Assembly (NCBI GenBank): GCA_037126765.1
Contig: JBBCBC010000037.1
Coordinates: forward strand, 11,103,263-11,167,262
Direction: 5' to 3'
Source of the DNA: Stenogyne calaminthoides
Taxonomy: Eukaryota; Streptophyta; Magnoliopsida; Lamiales; Lamiaceae
DNA: 64,000 nucleotides
Under the pieces are notes generated by a model, which saw only the letters and a list, made by a program, of their open reading frames with translations, had not been told where the DNA came from and ran no database searches. Shown piece after piece: positions 46,379 to 58,638 of this stretch (within the stretch, counting starts at the first letter, position 1; each line of letters starts with the position of its first letter). The position numbers were made by a program, and so were the translations under genes.

Positions 46379-48183
46379 TTAATTGCCCGGATCTATTCGG
46401 GTTGAATGTTAAATACAAATTTAATTCCAACAATTATTACTAGCATGAATTAATCCTATATTAATTCAAATAATAATTCAACACCCAATCATGCATACAA
46501 ATAGTTCACGTAAATCCTATGCATGCGGAATTACTACGAGCTTACGTAAACTAACCTCTTGTAGTGACAACCGTTGAGAAGATGGATCCCGTTTACACGA
46601 ACACACCAAAAGTCCTTCTCAAGTATTCCCTTGTTCTTGTTCAACAATCTGGTGGAAAGAACTCGCGAACAATTTAACAAAAGGAAAATAAAATTATGTT
46701 GCGCCACCTTTGTGGATTTGCTAATTTTTCCAACACAAGAAATTGCACTTGTGGATGAAATAATCATCCCCTATTTATAAGAGGGTGGTGGTCGAAAATT
46801 ATGTGCATGAATAAGATGGGAAAATCTTTTCTTGGTCTCCAAGAAATCTTGAATATATCCAATATATTCTTTTCTCCATATTAAAATATTCCACAAAAAT
46901 CCCACCTCCTCTTGTTATGGTATTTTCGAAAAAATAAGGATGAAGGAATCCAAGATTTGGATCTTCTTGAATTTATGAGATATTCTTGTATTCCAAGAAT
47001 ACATATCTTCCTTAATGTCTTTTCAAGAAAATCAAGAAAATCTTTCCTTCCCTTATTTAATCAAAATTTTCGAAAATTTCAAGATAAATAACCAAGTGGG
47101 AGATTTCTTGAATTTAATGAGATAATCTTGTATTCCAAGAATACTTATCTACACTCCATAACAAAATTCAAAGAAAATCTTTCTCCCTCTTTTATTTATT
47201 ATTTTCGAAAAATAGGAAAAATAGGCAACAACAATTTATTTTATTTTAAACACCTTTTTAAGTTATTGGACATTATCTTAGGGCTACTTGAGGGGTCTTT
47301 AGGAGAATTAAGACTGGGCCTTCTAATGGACTTTGAATATCTAATATTGAGCCACAATATTATTCAAGTCCATAAATATTAATTAATCCCACTACATAAT
47401 TAATATTGCACTATCCATCTTAACCCATATTACTGTTAATATGGCTCCCGGTTATTATTTCTCGTGTTTAAGATTATCTAGCCCATTAATTAATTCAAGC
47501 CACTTAAATAGCTTTCCATTAATTAATATCTTTCGTCCTTGGTCAAGGAACGGTTCAACATTATTATCCATACCGGAAACAAATCCCACTTGCAAAATTT
47601 GGCATGATAAATCTTATGAACCTCCCAAAGGGGCAAATCAAACGAGCGTACTCGCACACGATTCTTCGTATTAGATCTTAGCAATCGCATGTGATCAGTA
47701 ATATTGCCCAAGATACCCGTCATAAGTCAAAGCAATAGTTACTAACCACACACGATCCTATTTAAGGGACGAAGATTAAGAAATAACGAACCACTAAGGT
47801 CTAATTCTTCCTGGTTCAGTGCTGGAGAATTTATCCTCCTGTTCAGTGCATCAGTCATGCACTGGTGTAATCTCTTGGTCAAGACAAGCCAATCTGAGAC
47901 TTACACTTCAACCTTTCACGATGGATTGTTCACTTCCATCTAGGTCGTGAGCCGCATACTTTTAGTTACAAGGGACTGTTAATTTAATCTTCTGTGATCT
48001 GGTATCACTAAATTAACTACAATGTAACACGTACTATTTATCGAATAATTATGCAATAAATATATGTAACATTCAATGATATTTAAAGCATCAGTGATAA
48101 ATAATTTATTTTTCAGTAAATAAGACAGAAAATTCAGTTTGGTTATACAAAGTAAAAGCATACTTTCCAGTATAACCCCAACA
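46379..48183 (-). mobile_element. 3' LTR of the minus-strand Copia element (copy 4 of the LTR family)
   Basis: The 1805-bp LTR reads, in reverse complement, from TGTTGGGG to the ACA terminus and matches solo LTRs 17881-19722 and 20309-22148 throughout. It abuts the polypurine tract of the internal region, which fixes it as the 3' LTR. Confidence 0.93.
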
Positions 48184-48194
48184 ATCTCCCACTT
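48184..48194 (-). promoter_or_regulatory. Polypurine tract of the Copia element
   Basis: AAGTGGGAGAT on the minus strand ends directly at the LTR start. It is the plus-strand primer site typical of Tto1/Tnt1-type Copia elements. Confidence 0.8.
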
Positions 48195-48501
48195 ATACTC
48201 AAAGTCTGCTTTTAAGTATACTACATCATGTCTCGTGTAGTTCCTAATATGTGACATCTAATGTCACCTAAACGAACCTAATAATATCTCCCACTTATAC
48301 TCAAAGCAGATTGACAACGGTCTTGACACCCATTCCTTCCACATGTCTCTCGAATGTATTCTGAGGCAGATCCTTTGTGAATGGATCTGCTAGGTTGTCT
48401 TCTGACGCGATCTTTGCTACCTCTATATCTCCTCTCTTAACGATTTTTCGTATAAGATGGTATTTCCTTTCAATATGTTTGCTGGCCTTGTGGGCTCTTG
48501 G

Positions 48502-51182
48502 TTACCTTGAATTTGCAACTGCTCCGGCATTATCACAGTAAATAGTGATTGTGCTGGGCAAATTCAGAACTACATCCAAGTCCACTAGGAAGTTCTTGAG
48601 CCAAACCGCTTCTTTTGCCGTCTCGCAAGCAGCTACATATTCGGCTTCCATGGTAGAATCGGCGATGCATTTATGCTTAACGTTTCTCCATATCATGGCT
48701 CCTCCCCCCATGCAAAACACACTACCGGAGGTAGATTTTCTGGAGTCTAAGTCTGATTGGAAATACGAATCCGTGTAACCGATGGGGATTAGACTGTCTG
48801 GCTGATAAACTAACATTATATCCCGAGTTCTTTTCAGATACTTCAGAATGTTCGTAACTGTCGTCCAATGCTCTTTTCCCGGATTACTTTGATATCTTGA
48901 CACCATGCCAACGACAAAGCAAATATCTGGTCTCGTGCACAGCATTGCATACATAAGGCTTCCGACAGCCGAAGCATAAGGAATGCCTTTCATGTCATCT
49001 ATCTCCTTTTGTGTCTTAGGGCACATGTTCTTGGATAGATGGATTCCATGCCTGAAAGGCACGAAACCTTTCTTGGAATCCTGCATGTTGAATCGCTTCA
49101 AGACAGTATTTATATATGAAGCTTGCGATAAGCCTATCATCATTTTCTTGCGATCTCGAGTGATCTTGATCCCAAGGGCGTGCCCGGCTTCCCCTAAGTC
49201 CTTCATATCAAACTGTTTTAAAAGTCATGCCCTTACGTCTGACAATACCTTTACATCGTCTCCGATGAGCAGAATATCGTCTACGTATAGTACAGGGAAT
49301 ACCAATGCAGTTCCGACACGCTTCTTGTACACACAACTTTCGTATTCATTTTGATCAAACCCATAAGACTTTATTACTTGATCAAAACATTGGTTCCAAG
49401 CTCTGGATGCTTGTTTGAGTCCGTAAATGGACTTCTTGAGCTTACAAACTAGGTGTTCTTGGCCTTTTTCAATGAAGCCTTGGGGTTGTTGCATATAGAT
49501 TTATTCTTCAAGACTTCCGTTAAGGAAAGCCGTCTTGACATCCATTTGCCAGATTTCAAAGTCGAGATGCGCAGCAATCGACAAGAGAATTTGGATGGAT
49601 TTGAGCATTGCTACAGGTGAAAAAGTTTCCTCATAGTCGATCCCTTCTTTCTGAGTATAACCTTTTGCCACAAGCCTTGCCTTGAAGGTTTTCACCTTCC
49701 CGTCCGTTCCTCTTTTCCTCTTGTATACCCACTTGCAGCCAATGAGTTTAATCCCATTGAGTGGTTCGAGTAGCTCCCACACTCTGTTATGATACATAGA
49801 ACCCATTTCGGCTTCCATTGTTGTTTCCAAGAAACTGCATCCTTGTCTTGGATTGCCTCGTCGTAAGTCCATGGGTCTGATTCATCTTGACCGGGGACTA
49901 AGTCCGAGGACTCTCCTATCCCCATGAATCTCTCGGGTTGTCTTACAACCCTCCCACTACGTCGAGGTTCCGGTTGTGTAAGTGTGTCGTTTGGTACATC
50001 ACCTTGTACAATTGGCACTGAGGTTAGCCCTCTAAGCTCATTTAAGGTAATCTCACTTCTGGGCTTTCTTTCGCTCATATAGTCTTCTTCCAAAAATCTA
50101 AAGTGGGTGCTTATTACCACCTTTTGATTCTCGGGACCATAGAACATACACCCTTTTGTTCCCTCGGGGTACCCTATAAACAGCCTTAATTCTGATCGAG
50201 GATCCAATTTACCGGCTTCCTTGTCCAACACGTAGGCCGGACACCCCCAAATTCTCATGTGTCTCAAACTGGGCTTGCGCCCAGTCCACAATTCTTTGAG
50301 AGTTTTGGGAACCGTCTTGGATGGTACCATGTTCAGAATATAAGCCGCTGTTTCCAAGGCATGACCCCAGAACGACTTGGGTAGATCTGCATAACTCATC
50401 ATTGACCTAACCATTTCCAAAAGAGTTTTGTTTCTTCGCTCTGCAACCCCGTTTTGTTGAGGGGTTCCGGGTGCAGTTAGCTGGGATACAATCCCTTCAT
50501 CTGACAAGTAGTTCAAAAATCATCGCTGGGGTACTCGCCTCCACGATCAGATCGTAGAGACTTGATAAGTTTTTCCCTATGATTCTCTGCTTGAGCCTTA
50601 AATTCTTTGAATTTGTCAAAGGTCTCATATTTATGCTTCATAAGGAAAATATAGTCGTACCTTGAGTAATCATCAATGAAGGTGACGAAATACTCATAAC
50701 CTCCTCTTGCTTTGATAGACATTGGACCACATACGTCCGTGTGAACGATTTCTAACACTTCTTTGGCTCTATTCCCCTTGACTCCAAATGCCCTCTTGGT
50801 CATTTTACCCTCCAAGGATGATTCGCAAGTTGGGATTGGTTCAACCCGGAGAGACTCCAATGAACCATCTTCTACCAACCTTTGAATCCTTTTTGGATTA
50901 ATATGTCTCAATCTAAGATGCCATAGAAGTGTCTCGTTCACGTCTGATGAACGTTTTCTCTTTTCGAAAACAGTTGATGTGTTATAGGATGCATTTCGTG
51001 AGTGGTGTGCACAATTAATTGTGTAGAGATTGTTCAACAACGTTCCATGACAGATAAATTTATCATAAAGAGAAATGGTAACAACTTTATCAAAAGTAAC
51101 CGAATATCCATCAAGGTAAAGTTTAGAAACCGAAATTAAATTCTTTCTAAAAGTAGGAACGTAAAGAACATCTCTTAAAAAT
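48502..51182 (-). pseudogene. Copia polyprotein, 5'-truncated (integrase, RT, RNase H)
   Basis: Reading from 51182 on the minus strand, the protein begins inside the protease/GAG-pre-integrase border (LYVPTFRKNLISVS), then the GAG-pre-integrase motif WHLRLRHIN, the integrase core (HTDVCGPM, DDYSR, the GTPQQNGVAERRN motif) and the RT (KWVYKRKR, KARLVAKGYTQKEGIDY, WQMDVKTAFLNG, LYVDDILLIG with the catalytic Asp pair). It ends with RNase H (CTRPDICF, GYTDSYFQSD, YCDNAGA). At least three breaks are seen: near 50515, near 49498 and near 49222. Gag, protease and 5' LTR are missing; homology stops abruptly near 51182. It is inactive. Confidence 0.93.
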
Positions 51183-52164
51183 TAAAACTCTGTCTTCAAA
51201 AGACAGGTGCATTTCTATTATAAAATGGAAAGAATTAATTTAAATAAAAGCTCGATTTAGTAGATATTATAAAATTTATTCTCATATATTATTTTTCCCA
51301 CATTTCAAAACTCCCCTCACTCTTAACTTCTACCTTTTGATAGGGAGACCCATAAAGTTGATAATTCAATATGGGTGGAGTGTTTTTCACTAAATTTGAA
51401 TTCATTTACATCGCTGATAAATTTTAAACATGCCTCATGTATTGGTATATATAAGTACGCACATATTTAATAGAATATAAAGGGAAGCACAAAATTGATA
51501 ATTTGATACAGGCATGACAATGATACCATAGTCGGTAATTTCATGTAAATTAAGATCAAAGCACGACGGGCTGGTTTAGCCTGATTCTAGCGGTCGTGCT
51601 CTGAATTAGGTTAATTATTAATAGATTAATAGATACATGAGTGCAAAATTCATAATCAATTTTTTTTTTCTTGTAGTGAGTGTAAGACAGTAGATGAGAC
51701 CCCTCTTTTATAAACATTCTCAATTTCTTGTTGAATACGTTAATAAATAATAAGTGTGTCTGTGATCCTCTTCGGCTGTTTTTTGTAGTTTCAGCCACAG
51801 GATCATAGAAGTATATAGCAATATTATACCCCAGGAAATTAACATCATGATATATGAAACTGTACATGCCGTAAAATATAGGATGATTTATTAATAAAGT
51901 CTAGTATGTAAATTTGTATAGATGCAAAAACTTTAATTTTTAATCAAATTCTATAATTGATGAATGTAATACAAAATTGAGTGGTTCATGGTTCACTCGA
52001 CCCGATTAGTTCATGGTTCACCCAGCTCAAATAGGTCATAATTTAGGGTTAATTATTTAGTGTTTAGGGTGTAGTTGGTTGATTTAGGACAATTTTATAG
52101 ATTTTCATCTATACAAATTTGCACACTAGACCTGCTCTAATTATAATGATATATATATAATTAA
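51183..52164. other. Intergenic; no gene seen
   Basis: AT-rich DNA. The stretch 51545-51620 resembles 60590-60655 ('aagatcaaagca' then 'ggctggt' and 'agcctgatt'). The stretch 51990-52090 is a reverse-complement relative of the sequence near 8120-8240. Confidence 0.4.
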
Positions 52165-52617
52165 TTAATAAGGGCTTTGACCAATGTAGTTGCCGGGAGG
52201 ATCATAGTTGCAAGAGACGATCCAGGAGTCTTGGTTGCAGCGTGCCCGTGCGCAACCGAGTCGGACGGAGTTGCGCCACACCACTTGAGTACAATGGCGG
52301 CACTCCCCTCCAACACAAGTGTTAGACTCGTGGTTGTAGTAACGTCTTTCCACCGCCCTCGCCCGTCAAATCTCGTCGCCCCGCCAAGTTCTCGCCATAG
52401 AGCGGAGTCCTCGAGTGCACGAAATGGGCAGTCCCCAACCCGTGAATTGACGTAGCTTTGGGCGAAGGCCGCCACCTTATTGTCCCAAACCATGTTTCCG
52501 ACGCCCACCTGAGAACGGCCGGCGTTGTGGGCGTCGAGGAAGTCTTGTGGGGAATTTTGGGCTAGGCATTCATGTTGTAGCATGCTAATTGACGCAATCA
52601 ACAAGTCACTTTATCAT
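52165..52617 (-). pseudogene. PR-1 pseudogene, third copy
   Basis: CAP sequence is recognisable in two frames. The first gives LAQNSPQDFLDAHNAGRSQV and WDNKVAAFAQSYVNSR; the second covers the end, with CRHCTQVVWRNS, the final CNYDPPGN and SPY, then TAA at 52165. Frameshifts lie near 52430-52380, where the GEN motif should be, and in the signal peptide just after the ATG at 52617 (a TGA follows three codons later). It is more diverged than the other two copies. Its promoter is displaced by the 182-bp tandem repeat and other AT-rich DNA. Confidence 0.88.
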
Positions 52618-52694
52618 TTCAATTACTAATACAAAACTCGTTCGCAAAAAACGCGTTAAAAAGTCAAACAGGCATAAGATTAGTGGACGGGGGT

Positions 52695-53425
52695 TGTATC
52701 TTTTATCTATTAAAGGCGAATCACATCCAATTCATATGATAACTTTATTTCAAATCTTTAAAATTTTATGAGAAATTATATATGGTACTATTATTTAGTC
52801 TTTTAATTTTTTAATCATAATCATTCATTATTTAATTTTGATCTTTACCTTTTATTTATTTCTTATCTATTAATTATGAATTTCTTATCTACTAAAGGCG
52901 AACCTCCCCTCCCCAATTCATGCCGTGACTTTATTTCAAGTCTCTAAAATTCTGTGAGAAGTTATATATAGTATTATTATTAGTCTTAATTTTTTAATCA
53001 CAATGATTCATTATTTAGTTTTGATCTTTATCTTTTATTTATCTCTTATATATTAATTATGAATTTCTTATCTACTAAAGGCGAATCACCCCAATTCATT
53101 CATATGGTGACTATATTTTAAATTTACAAAAAATTAAGTGAGAAGTTATATATATGTATTATTATTAGTCGTAATTTGTTAATCACAGCTTATTCATTAT
53201 TTAATTTTGATCTTTATCTTTTTTCTCTTGTTGATTAATTATTAATATATTATCTACTAAAGGCGAATCACCCTCAATTCATACGGTGACTTTATTTCAA
53301 ATCTATATAATTTTGTGAGAAGTTATATATGGTATTATTATTAGTCTTTTAATTTTTTTAATTACAACCATTCATTATTTAAATTTGATATTTACCTTCC
53401 ATTTATCTTTTATCTATTAATTATA
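52695..53425. repeat. 182-bp tandem repeat, four copies
   Basis: The marker 'actaaaggcgaa' recurs near 52710, 52892, 53075 and 53257, about 181-184 bp apart. Each unit also repeats 'gtgactttatttcaaatct', 'gagaagttatatat' and 'ttcattatttaattttgatct'. Units differ by roughly 10-20 %. The unit size is in the range of plant satellite monomers (about 150-190 bp), but the array is short. Confidence 0.85.
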
Positions 53426-54097
53426 AATCACTTCATATTCATATTATGTGGTTTCTATATGTCAAATATTTGAATTTTATCTGTAATTGAATTAATAAAA
53501 AAATATTTAAAATTAATATAAAATTATTTAAAATATTTAATATAAAAAATATAAAATATTTAATATAAAATTAATAATAAAAAAATATTTTTAACCCGCG
53601 TGCTGGGTTACGTGCTGCTATGATGAAAATTTAAAGTATAAATGTAGGACAAATTTTTATGGGGGAGGGACTAGGGAGTGTATTTTCATTCCATTAATCA
53701 TTTACCCGCTATAATCCATATTGCTCATTTTTCCTTTTAATTATGTATGACATTTTAACGTATTATCTTACAAATGTGTCACAAATTATGTCATATAGAA
53801 ATCTAGATAAAGAAAAGAAAATCATCGAATACAGGAGAAAAAAAAAAGGCTTCGTCGATGCACCCCCCAGCTGCATGACATTTGTCCCTCTATTGTTTTG
53901 TGACATTTATTTTAATTTTAATTTTTCTTTTTTTATTTTACATTTATTTTTTAGTCTGTTTTTTTATATCTCATTTTTCTTTTTTCTTTTTTCAAATTAA
54001 TACATTAGTATTTTAATAATTTTTTGTTATTTTTTTAAACAATTATAATACTATTTTAATCATATAATATTTAATTAATTTTTATCTTAATTGTATT
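53426..54097. other. Intergenic; no gene seen
   Basis: AT-rich. A phrase 'aacccgcgtgctgggttacg' near 53595 resembles the GC-rich phrase at 1987. T-rich low-complexity DNA follows. Confidence 0.4.
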
Positions 54098-54247
54098 GAA
54101 GCATACTTGCGTGAGATAGTCTCACAGTAAGACGGGACATAATATGAACATTGATGTTTTAACACTTTGAAAAGGGTGGTGTTAATTTCTATTAACTTAT
54201 ACACCTTCTCATATATTATGAGATCGTCTCATATGAATTTTTGTCAT
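54098..54247 (-). repeat. GAGACGGTCTCAT palindromic repeat, copy D
   Basis: A more diverged copy in the B/C orientation: 'acttgcgtgagatagtctcaca' at the left, 'cattgatgttttaacactttg' in the middle and 'tcgtctcatatgaatttttgtc' at the right. Confidence 0.5.
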
Positions 54248-55660
54248 ACTATTTATTATGGTTACTATTTAATAGAAAATAGACAAATTTATTGCCTAAC
54301 AAAGTGATAAATAAATAGAAATATTATTTCGAATAAAATGAGACAACTATTAAGAAATGAAAGTTGTATTTTATTTATTGATTAAAAAAATTATAATAAA
54401 TAATTAACTTATGTGTAATGAATGAAAACGATATCGAAAAATTTTGTTCGATTCGAATTTTATTTCTACCATTTTACAATTTTATTGTATCAAAATTTTA
54501 TAGATTTTACATTTATTATTCACTTGATAATATATTTAAAATAATATTGAATTGTTAAATATATATATATATATATATAAAAAGAAATTATTAAAATACT
54601 ATTAAAAATAAAATCAAAAACAAAAAAACAAAAAAAACATTAAAGTAAAACTTAAAAGAAAAAAAGGGATGGGGCCGCTGGGGGTATTTGGCACTGTCCA
54701 ACACTCCAGCGTAAACAAAATCGAGAAAAAATGCGAAGCTAAGTCATTGAATTTTCTTTGTATGGAATTCACTAGTTCATACCCGACAAATCTAGATAGC
54801 TATATATTAGGTGATAAATGAGAATTTTTATGCTCCAACGGATTTCGGGATAAGATAGACATATATAATGTTGGTCGGTCGGGATCTCCTATTACATAAT
54901 AGTGTTACATCTTTTGTTACATTCCTTAAATTTGCGTCACGTGTTAATCTCATAATATCTATAAATATAAGAATAACGTCCTAACATAACCCATTTTTCT
55001 AATTAAAAATTATATTTAATTTTAGAAAAAAATTAATTCCTTCAAAATTTCATTCCAAAAAATTTTAGTATAACATATTTATAATTAATTAATTTAAAGC
55101 ATAAATATACGCATTAATCAATAATTATTAATTATTTAATTGGAGTGAGTGTATATATTATAATCTTAATTTATCGTATAAATTTAAAATTCAATAAAAT
55201 ATGAAAACTTACTAGAAAAAAATAACAAAACTTAGTTTTATCGTCCATTTTTTTTACAGTTATTAATTACATATAAATATGATATTAATCACATCAAATT
55301 TATTTGAGTTATGTTTGTGCAATTGGATTTACTTTTAATTTAGATGAACCATGAACCCTAAAACTAAACCCTAAACCATGAACTCTAAACCCTAAACCAT
55401 TAATTATTCTATTGGGTGAGCAATCCAAAAACCACTCTTAGGGTTCGAATAGGGTCTGGTTGGGACCAGGTGCTTAGCCACATTTGATTTTAAAAAAGGC
55501 ATTTCCATTAATTTATGTGTACTAAGCACTGTTTTTTTTTTCCGCCCATTATACAACTAATTTGCAAACTCTTTATTTTCCAATTCTTAATTTTTTTAAG
55601 TATGAAGGAAAAAAAAATACTCAACTTTAAATCTGGAATTTGTGAACCAATTATCGAAGA
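54248..55660. other. Intergenic; no gene seen
   Basis: AT-rich. The stretch 54740-54900 is homologous to 59080-59250 (both contain 'gaattcactagttcata' or 'gattcactagtacata' and 'atgttgg.cgg'), indicating duplicated upstream DNA of PR-1 copies three and four. Confidence 0.4.
55341..55405. repeat. Telomere-like AAACCCT degenerate repeat
   Basis: AACCCTAAA-type heptamers recur about five times, interleaved with 'ccatgaac'. This resembles plant telomere repeats only loosely and may be part of a dispersed element. Confidence 0.45.
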
Positions 55661-55661
55661 C

Positions 55662-55792
55662 AAAAACTCGGTCTCATGCATGAGACGAAATACAATTTAT
55701 CACAATTAACACCCACTTCTCCAAAATGTTAAAGCATCAATGCCCAAATTGCATTCCGTCTTATCGTGAGACGGTCTCATGCAATAGTGACT
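55662..55792 (+). repeat. GAGACGGTCTCAT palindromic repeat, copy E
   Basis: This copy is in copy A orientation: 'aaaaactcggtctcatgcatgagac' at the left (partly deleted), 'aaagcatcaatgcccaaatt' in the middle and 'gtgagacggtctcatgcaa' plus 'agtgactcatta' at the right. Confidence 0.6.
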
Positions 55793-55799
55793 CATTATA

Positions 55800-56370
55800 G
55801 AATAGGTGGGAGAGAATATTTGTGGTTAACATACAATATAATTAATGTATAATCAATTTTCTTTATGTTGGTTTTGTGCATATGTATTCAATATAATTAA
55901 TATTATTAAATTAGAATTAAATTTCAAGCTATGATATATAGAATCCTTTATCCTTTAATAATTATAAAAAACAGAAAATATGGAGCATAGCTAGCTTAAA
56001 ATTCAATAATTATAAAGAATATTTCTATAGTTGTAATTAACATATACATGAATAAAATTAGTCTCTTACTCAGTTCGTAAATATATATAGAGATTATCCA
56101 TATACTATGTTTTTTTCATGAATTTCATAACTGTTATCTGCTTTGACTTACATTATTTGCAATTTTAAGTCAATTCTATTTTAATTTTTTTTTGTCAATG
56201 ATTTTAATTTTATTCTTTTCTAGCTAAGAGAATATTTTTTTTACCAACTATACCCTCATCCCTATTTTTTAAAAAGACAAGTTCTTTTGTTTTTTTTTTC
56301 TTTCATTTTTCATTTTCTTCTCCGCTACATCTCTCGCCACTCTTTTTTTCTTTCAACCCCTGAGCTTCAA
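55800..56370. other. Intergenic; no gene seen
   Basis: AT-rich DNA with T-runs. Nothing recognised. Confidence 0.4.
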
Positions 56371-56377
56371 TAAAATG

Positions 56378-56600
56378 TGGTACGAGGTGAACTAATGGTG
56401 GTACGAACTTAAATAAAATATGGTACGAGATGAATTAATGGTGGTACGGGTGAAAAAATGGTGGTACGTGTTGAATTAATGGTGGTACGACCTCAATAAT
56501 GTGTGGTACAGAGTAAATTAATGGTGATACATCCTTAATAAGGTGTGGTACGAGGTGAATTAATGGTAGTACGAGCTTAATAAAAGGTGGTATTGTATGA
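56378..56600. repeat. GGTAC minisatellite
   Basis: About nine units of 22-27 bp share TGGTACGAGGTGAATTAATGG or AATGGTGGTACGAC; the GGTAC core recurs at each step. It is degenerate and non-coding. Confidence 0.85.
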
Positions 56601-56739
56601 ATTAATGTTTGAATATGGTGTAATATTAGAGTGTTGATCGGATGAGAGAGAGATAGAGTTGTTCTATTTTTTATGAGAAAAGACCTCTAATATTTTTTTA
56701 GAATGCAACTGTTTTTTTTCCTATTTTATTTAATTCTTT

Positions 56740-58624
56740 GGGGCAATTGCTAATAGATACAATCATAAAATAAAAAAAGCAACCTGGTACAAAATTGTGA
56801 GAATGGTAAAAAATTTGGATGCATTTTGACAAATAAACCCTTAATTACCCATCTTTTCTACTACTTCATTTCACTTTTTTTCACACGGAACATTATTTTT
56901 TTTTACCTTTTTCTTTTGTCTTATCACTTGTCCCATAACCACTTTATTTGTCTTATCAGCTTCCAAAAATTATTTCCTTGATTTATTTGTCAATTTATTT
57001 TTCTTATATTTTTTTTTTCAACATGAAATTAAAAAAAAATATGTTAACACTTAAATAAATATTTTTTCCATCTATTATCTTTTGATTTTTTTTCTCATTT
57101 TTAATATATCGTCTTCATTTTTAATTGAACAAAAAATGATTCTTATTATTTTAGTAATTAATAAAATAATTTTATTAAATATTTGCCCATTTTTATACAT
57201 CACAATTTTTTTGAAATAATTATTTTATATTTTTATTTAAATAATAAATCAAAATTAATTAAAAAAAATACAGGTGAACGAAAAAACTTGGATTGTTCAT
57301 TAAAAAAAAATTTGCATTGTACACAATAACAATGCATACGTGCCCCCCAAATATGCATTGTTAAAAAACATTGCATACAAACATAATATATTGCATATAA
57401 ATGTATTTTTATACACTAAAAAATTGCATACAAACATATTATATTGCACACACATAAAATTTTTATACAAGCGTAAAATATTGCGCGCACACTCAATTTG
57501 TGTCTTCACATTACATAATCACCAAAATTCCACCACATTCTTGCATCTTCACCAAAAAACCAAATCAGAATCACAAAACTCCATCACATTCTTGCATCTT
57601 CTTCACCAAAAAACAAAAACAGAATCACCAAAATTTACACACATTCTTAATTCTTTCATCTTTTCCACTAAAATAAAATCACCAAACTACCAAACCTCAC
57701 CAAAACGTGAAGAATCGCAAAAAATCACCAAAAAGAAATCACTTGCCTTACTTCATGTCCGAAAATCACCGTCATTACCATCATCATCACCCCGCCGCTT
57801 CCATCGATGCTATCCTCGCCCCTCGCCATCATCATCCCCCTTATTCCCACAAACTCAAAAATACATTTTTTGGTGCAAGAAATCACCAACCTCAAACAGG
57901 GCTCCATCAGATCGAAACTGAGAAGCCCAAATATGTAAAAGCAGATGCAGCACAATCGTCATCATCCATCACCGCCTAGATCCACCACCAGAAAACCCCT
58001 AAATCTTGACCGATCTATGCTTCATGGCCTCAATTGGGGCTCGATTGACCAAGAAAGAGGGTCGTGGGCTCATCATCTGCCTCCTTCCCTCTCCCCCAGG
58101 CCGCGTCTTCCCATTAAAAAATGGTGGCCGCCGCCACAACCTCGTCACCGCCAACCCCCTGCGGCGTCTTCCATCGCAGATCCATCACCATCTCCGCCTC
58201 CACAAAACCATCGTCGTTGCACCTTCACAAAACTCCCCCCGCCGCGACTCACCACCACCAACCACTACTACAACCAGCGGCTTTTGAAATTGAGATGGGG
58301 GAGAAAAGTTGGGGGAGAGAGAAATAGAGATAGAGGGAGATAAGATGCGAGAGATAGAGAGAGAAGTGGTTTGGGTGATAAAAGTGGGTTGGGGTTATGG
58401 AAAGTGATAATTACCATTGTGTAAGTGTGTGTAAGATGGTGTAAGACCTGATTTGGCAATTTTAATTTAATTAATAAATCTAAACAATCCTGCATAAACT
58501 CAAAGGGCATTCATGGTATTTCAACTTTCAAGCCATTAAAAATGTACTTAGTTGCTAATTTTCGATGAAAATGTACTACACTGCTATTGGCCTCTCCTTT
58601 TGTGTACTACATTACAATTACCCC
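56740..58624. mobile_element. Non-autonomous terminal-inverted-repeat element (1885 bp)
   Basis: The ends are inverted (GGGGCAATTGCTAATAGATAC on the left; reverse complement of the right end GGGGTAATTGTAATGTAGTAC) and an 8-bp duplication AATTCTTT flanks them (56732-56739, 58625-58632). The inside is low complexity: a repeated TTGCATACAAACAT phrase (57310-57480), two to three tandem copies of a CACCAAAAAACAAA block (57540-57660) and a C/CAT-rich tract (57760-58290) whose overlapping open frames look compositional. No transposase is seen. An 8-bp target duplication fits hAT; the G-rich ends also resemble MULEs. Its right flank begins the PR-1 remnant. Confidence 0.65.
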
Positions 58625-58638
58625 AATTCTTTTCGTTA

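Noticed and set aside
46048..46443. 131-codon frame upstream of the Copia LTR
   Set aside because: It is ATC/CCG low-complexity DNA and its last part reads into the LTR terminus.
53840..54690. Possible large inverted repeat around palindromic copy D (CCCCCAGC-type strings at both ends, T-rich and A-rich arms)
   Set aside because: The match outside a short core is mostly T-run against A-run and no target duplication was seen.
57340..58343. Open frames of 70-190 codons rich in His, Pro and Ser
   Set aside because: They overlap in several frames and on both strands in CAT/CAC-rich low-complexity DNA inside a terminal-repeat element.
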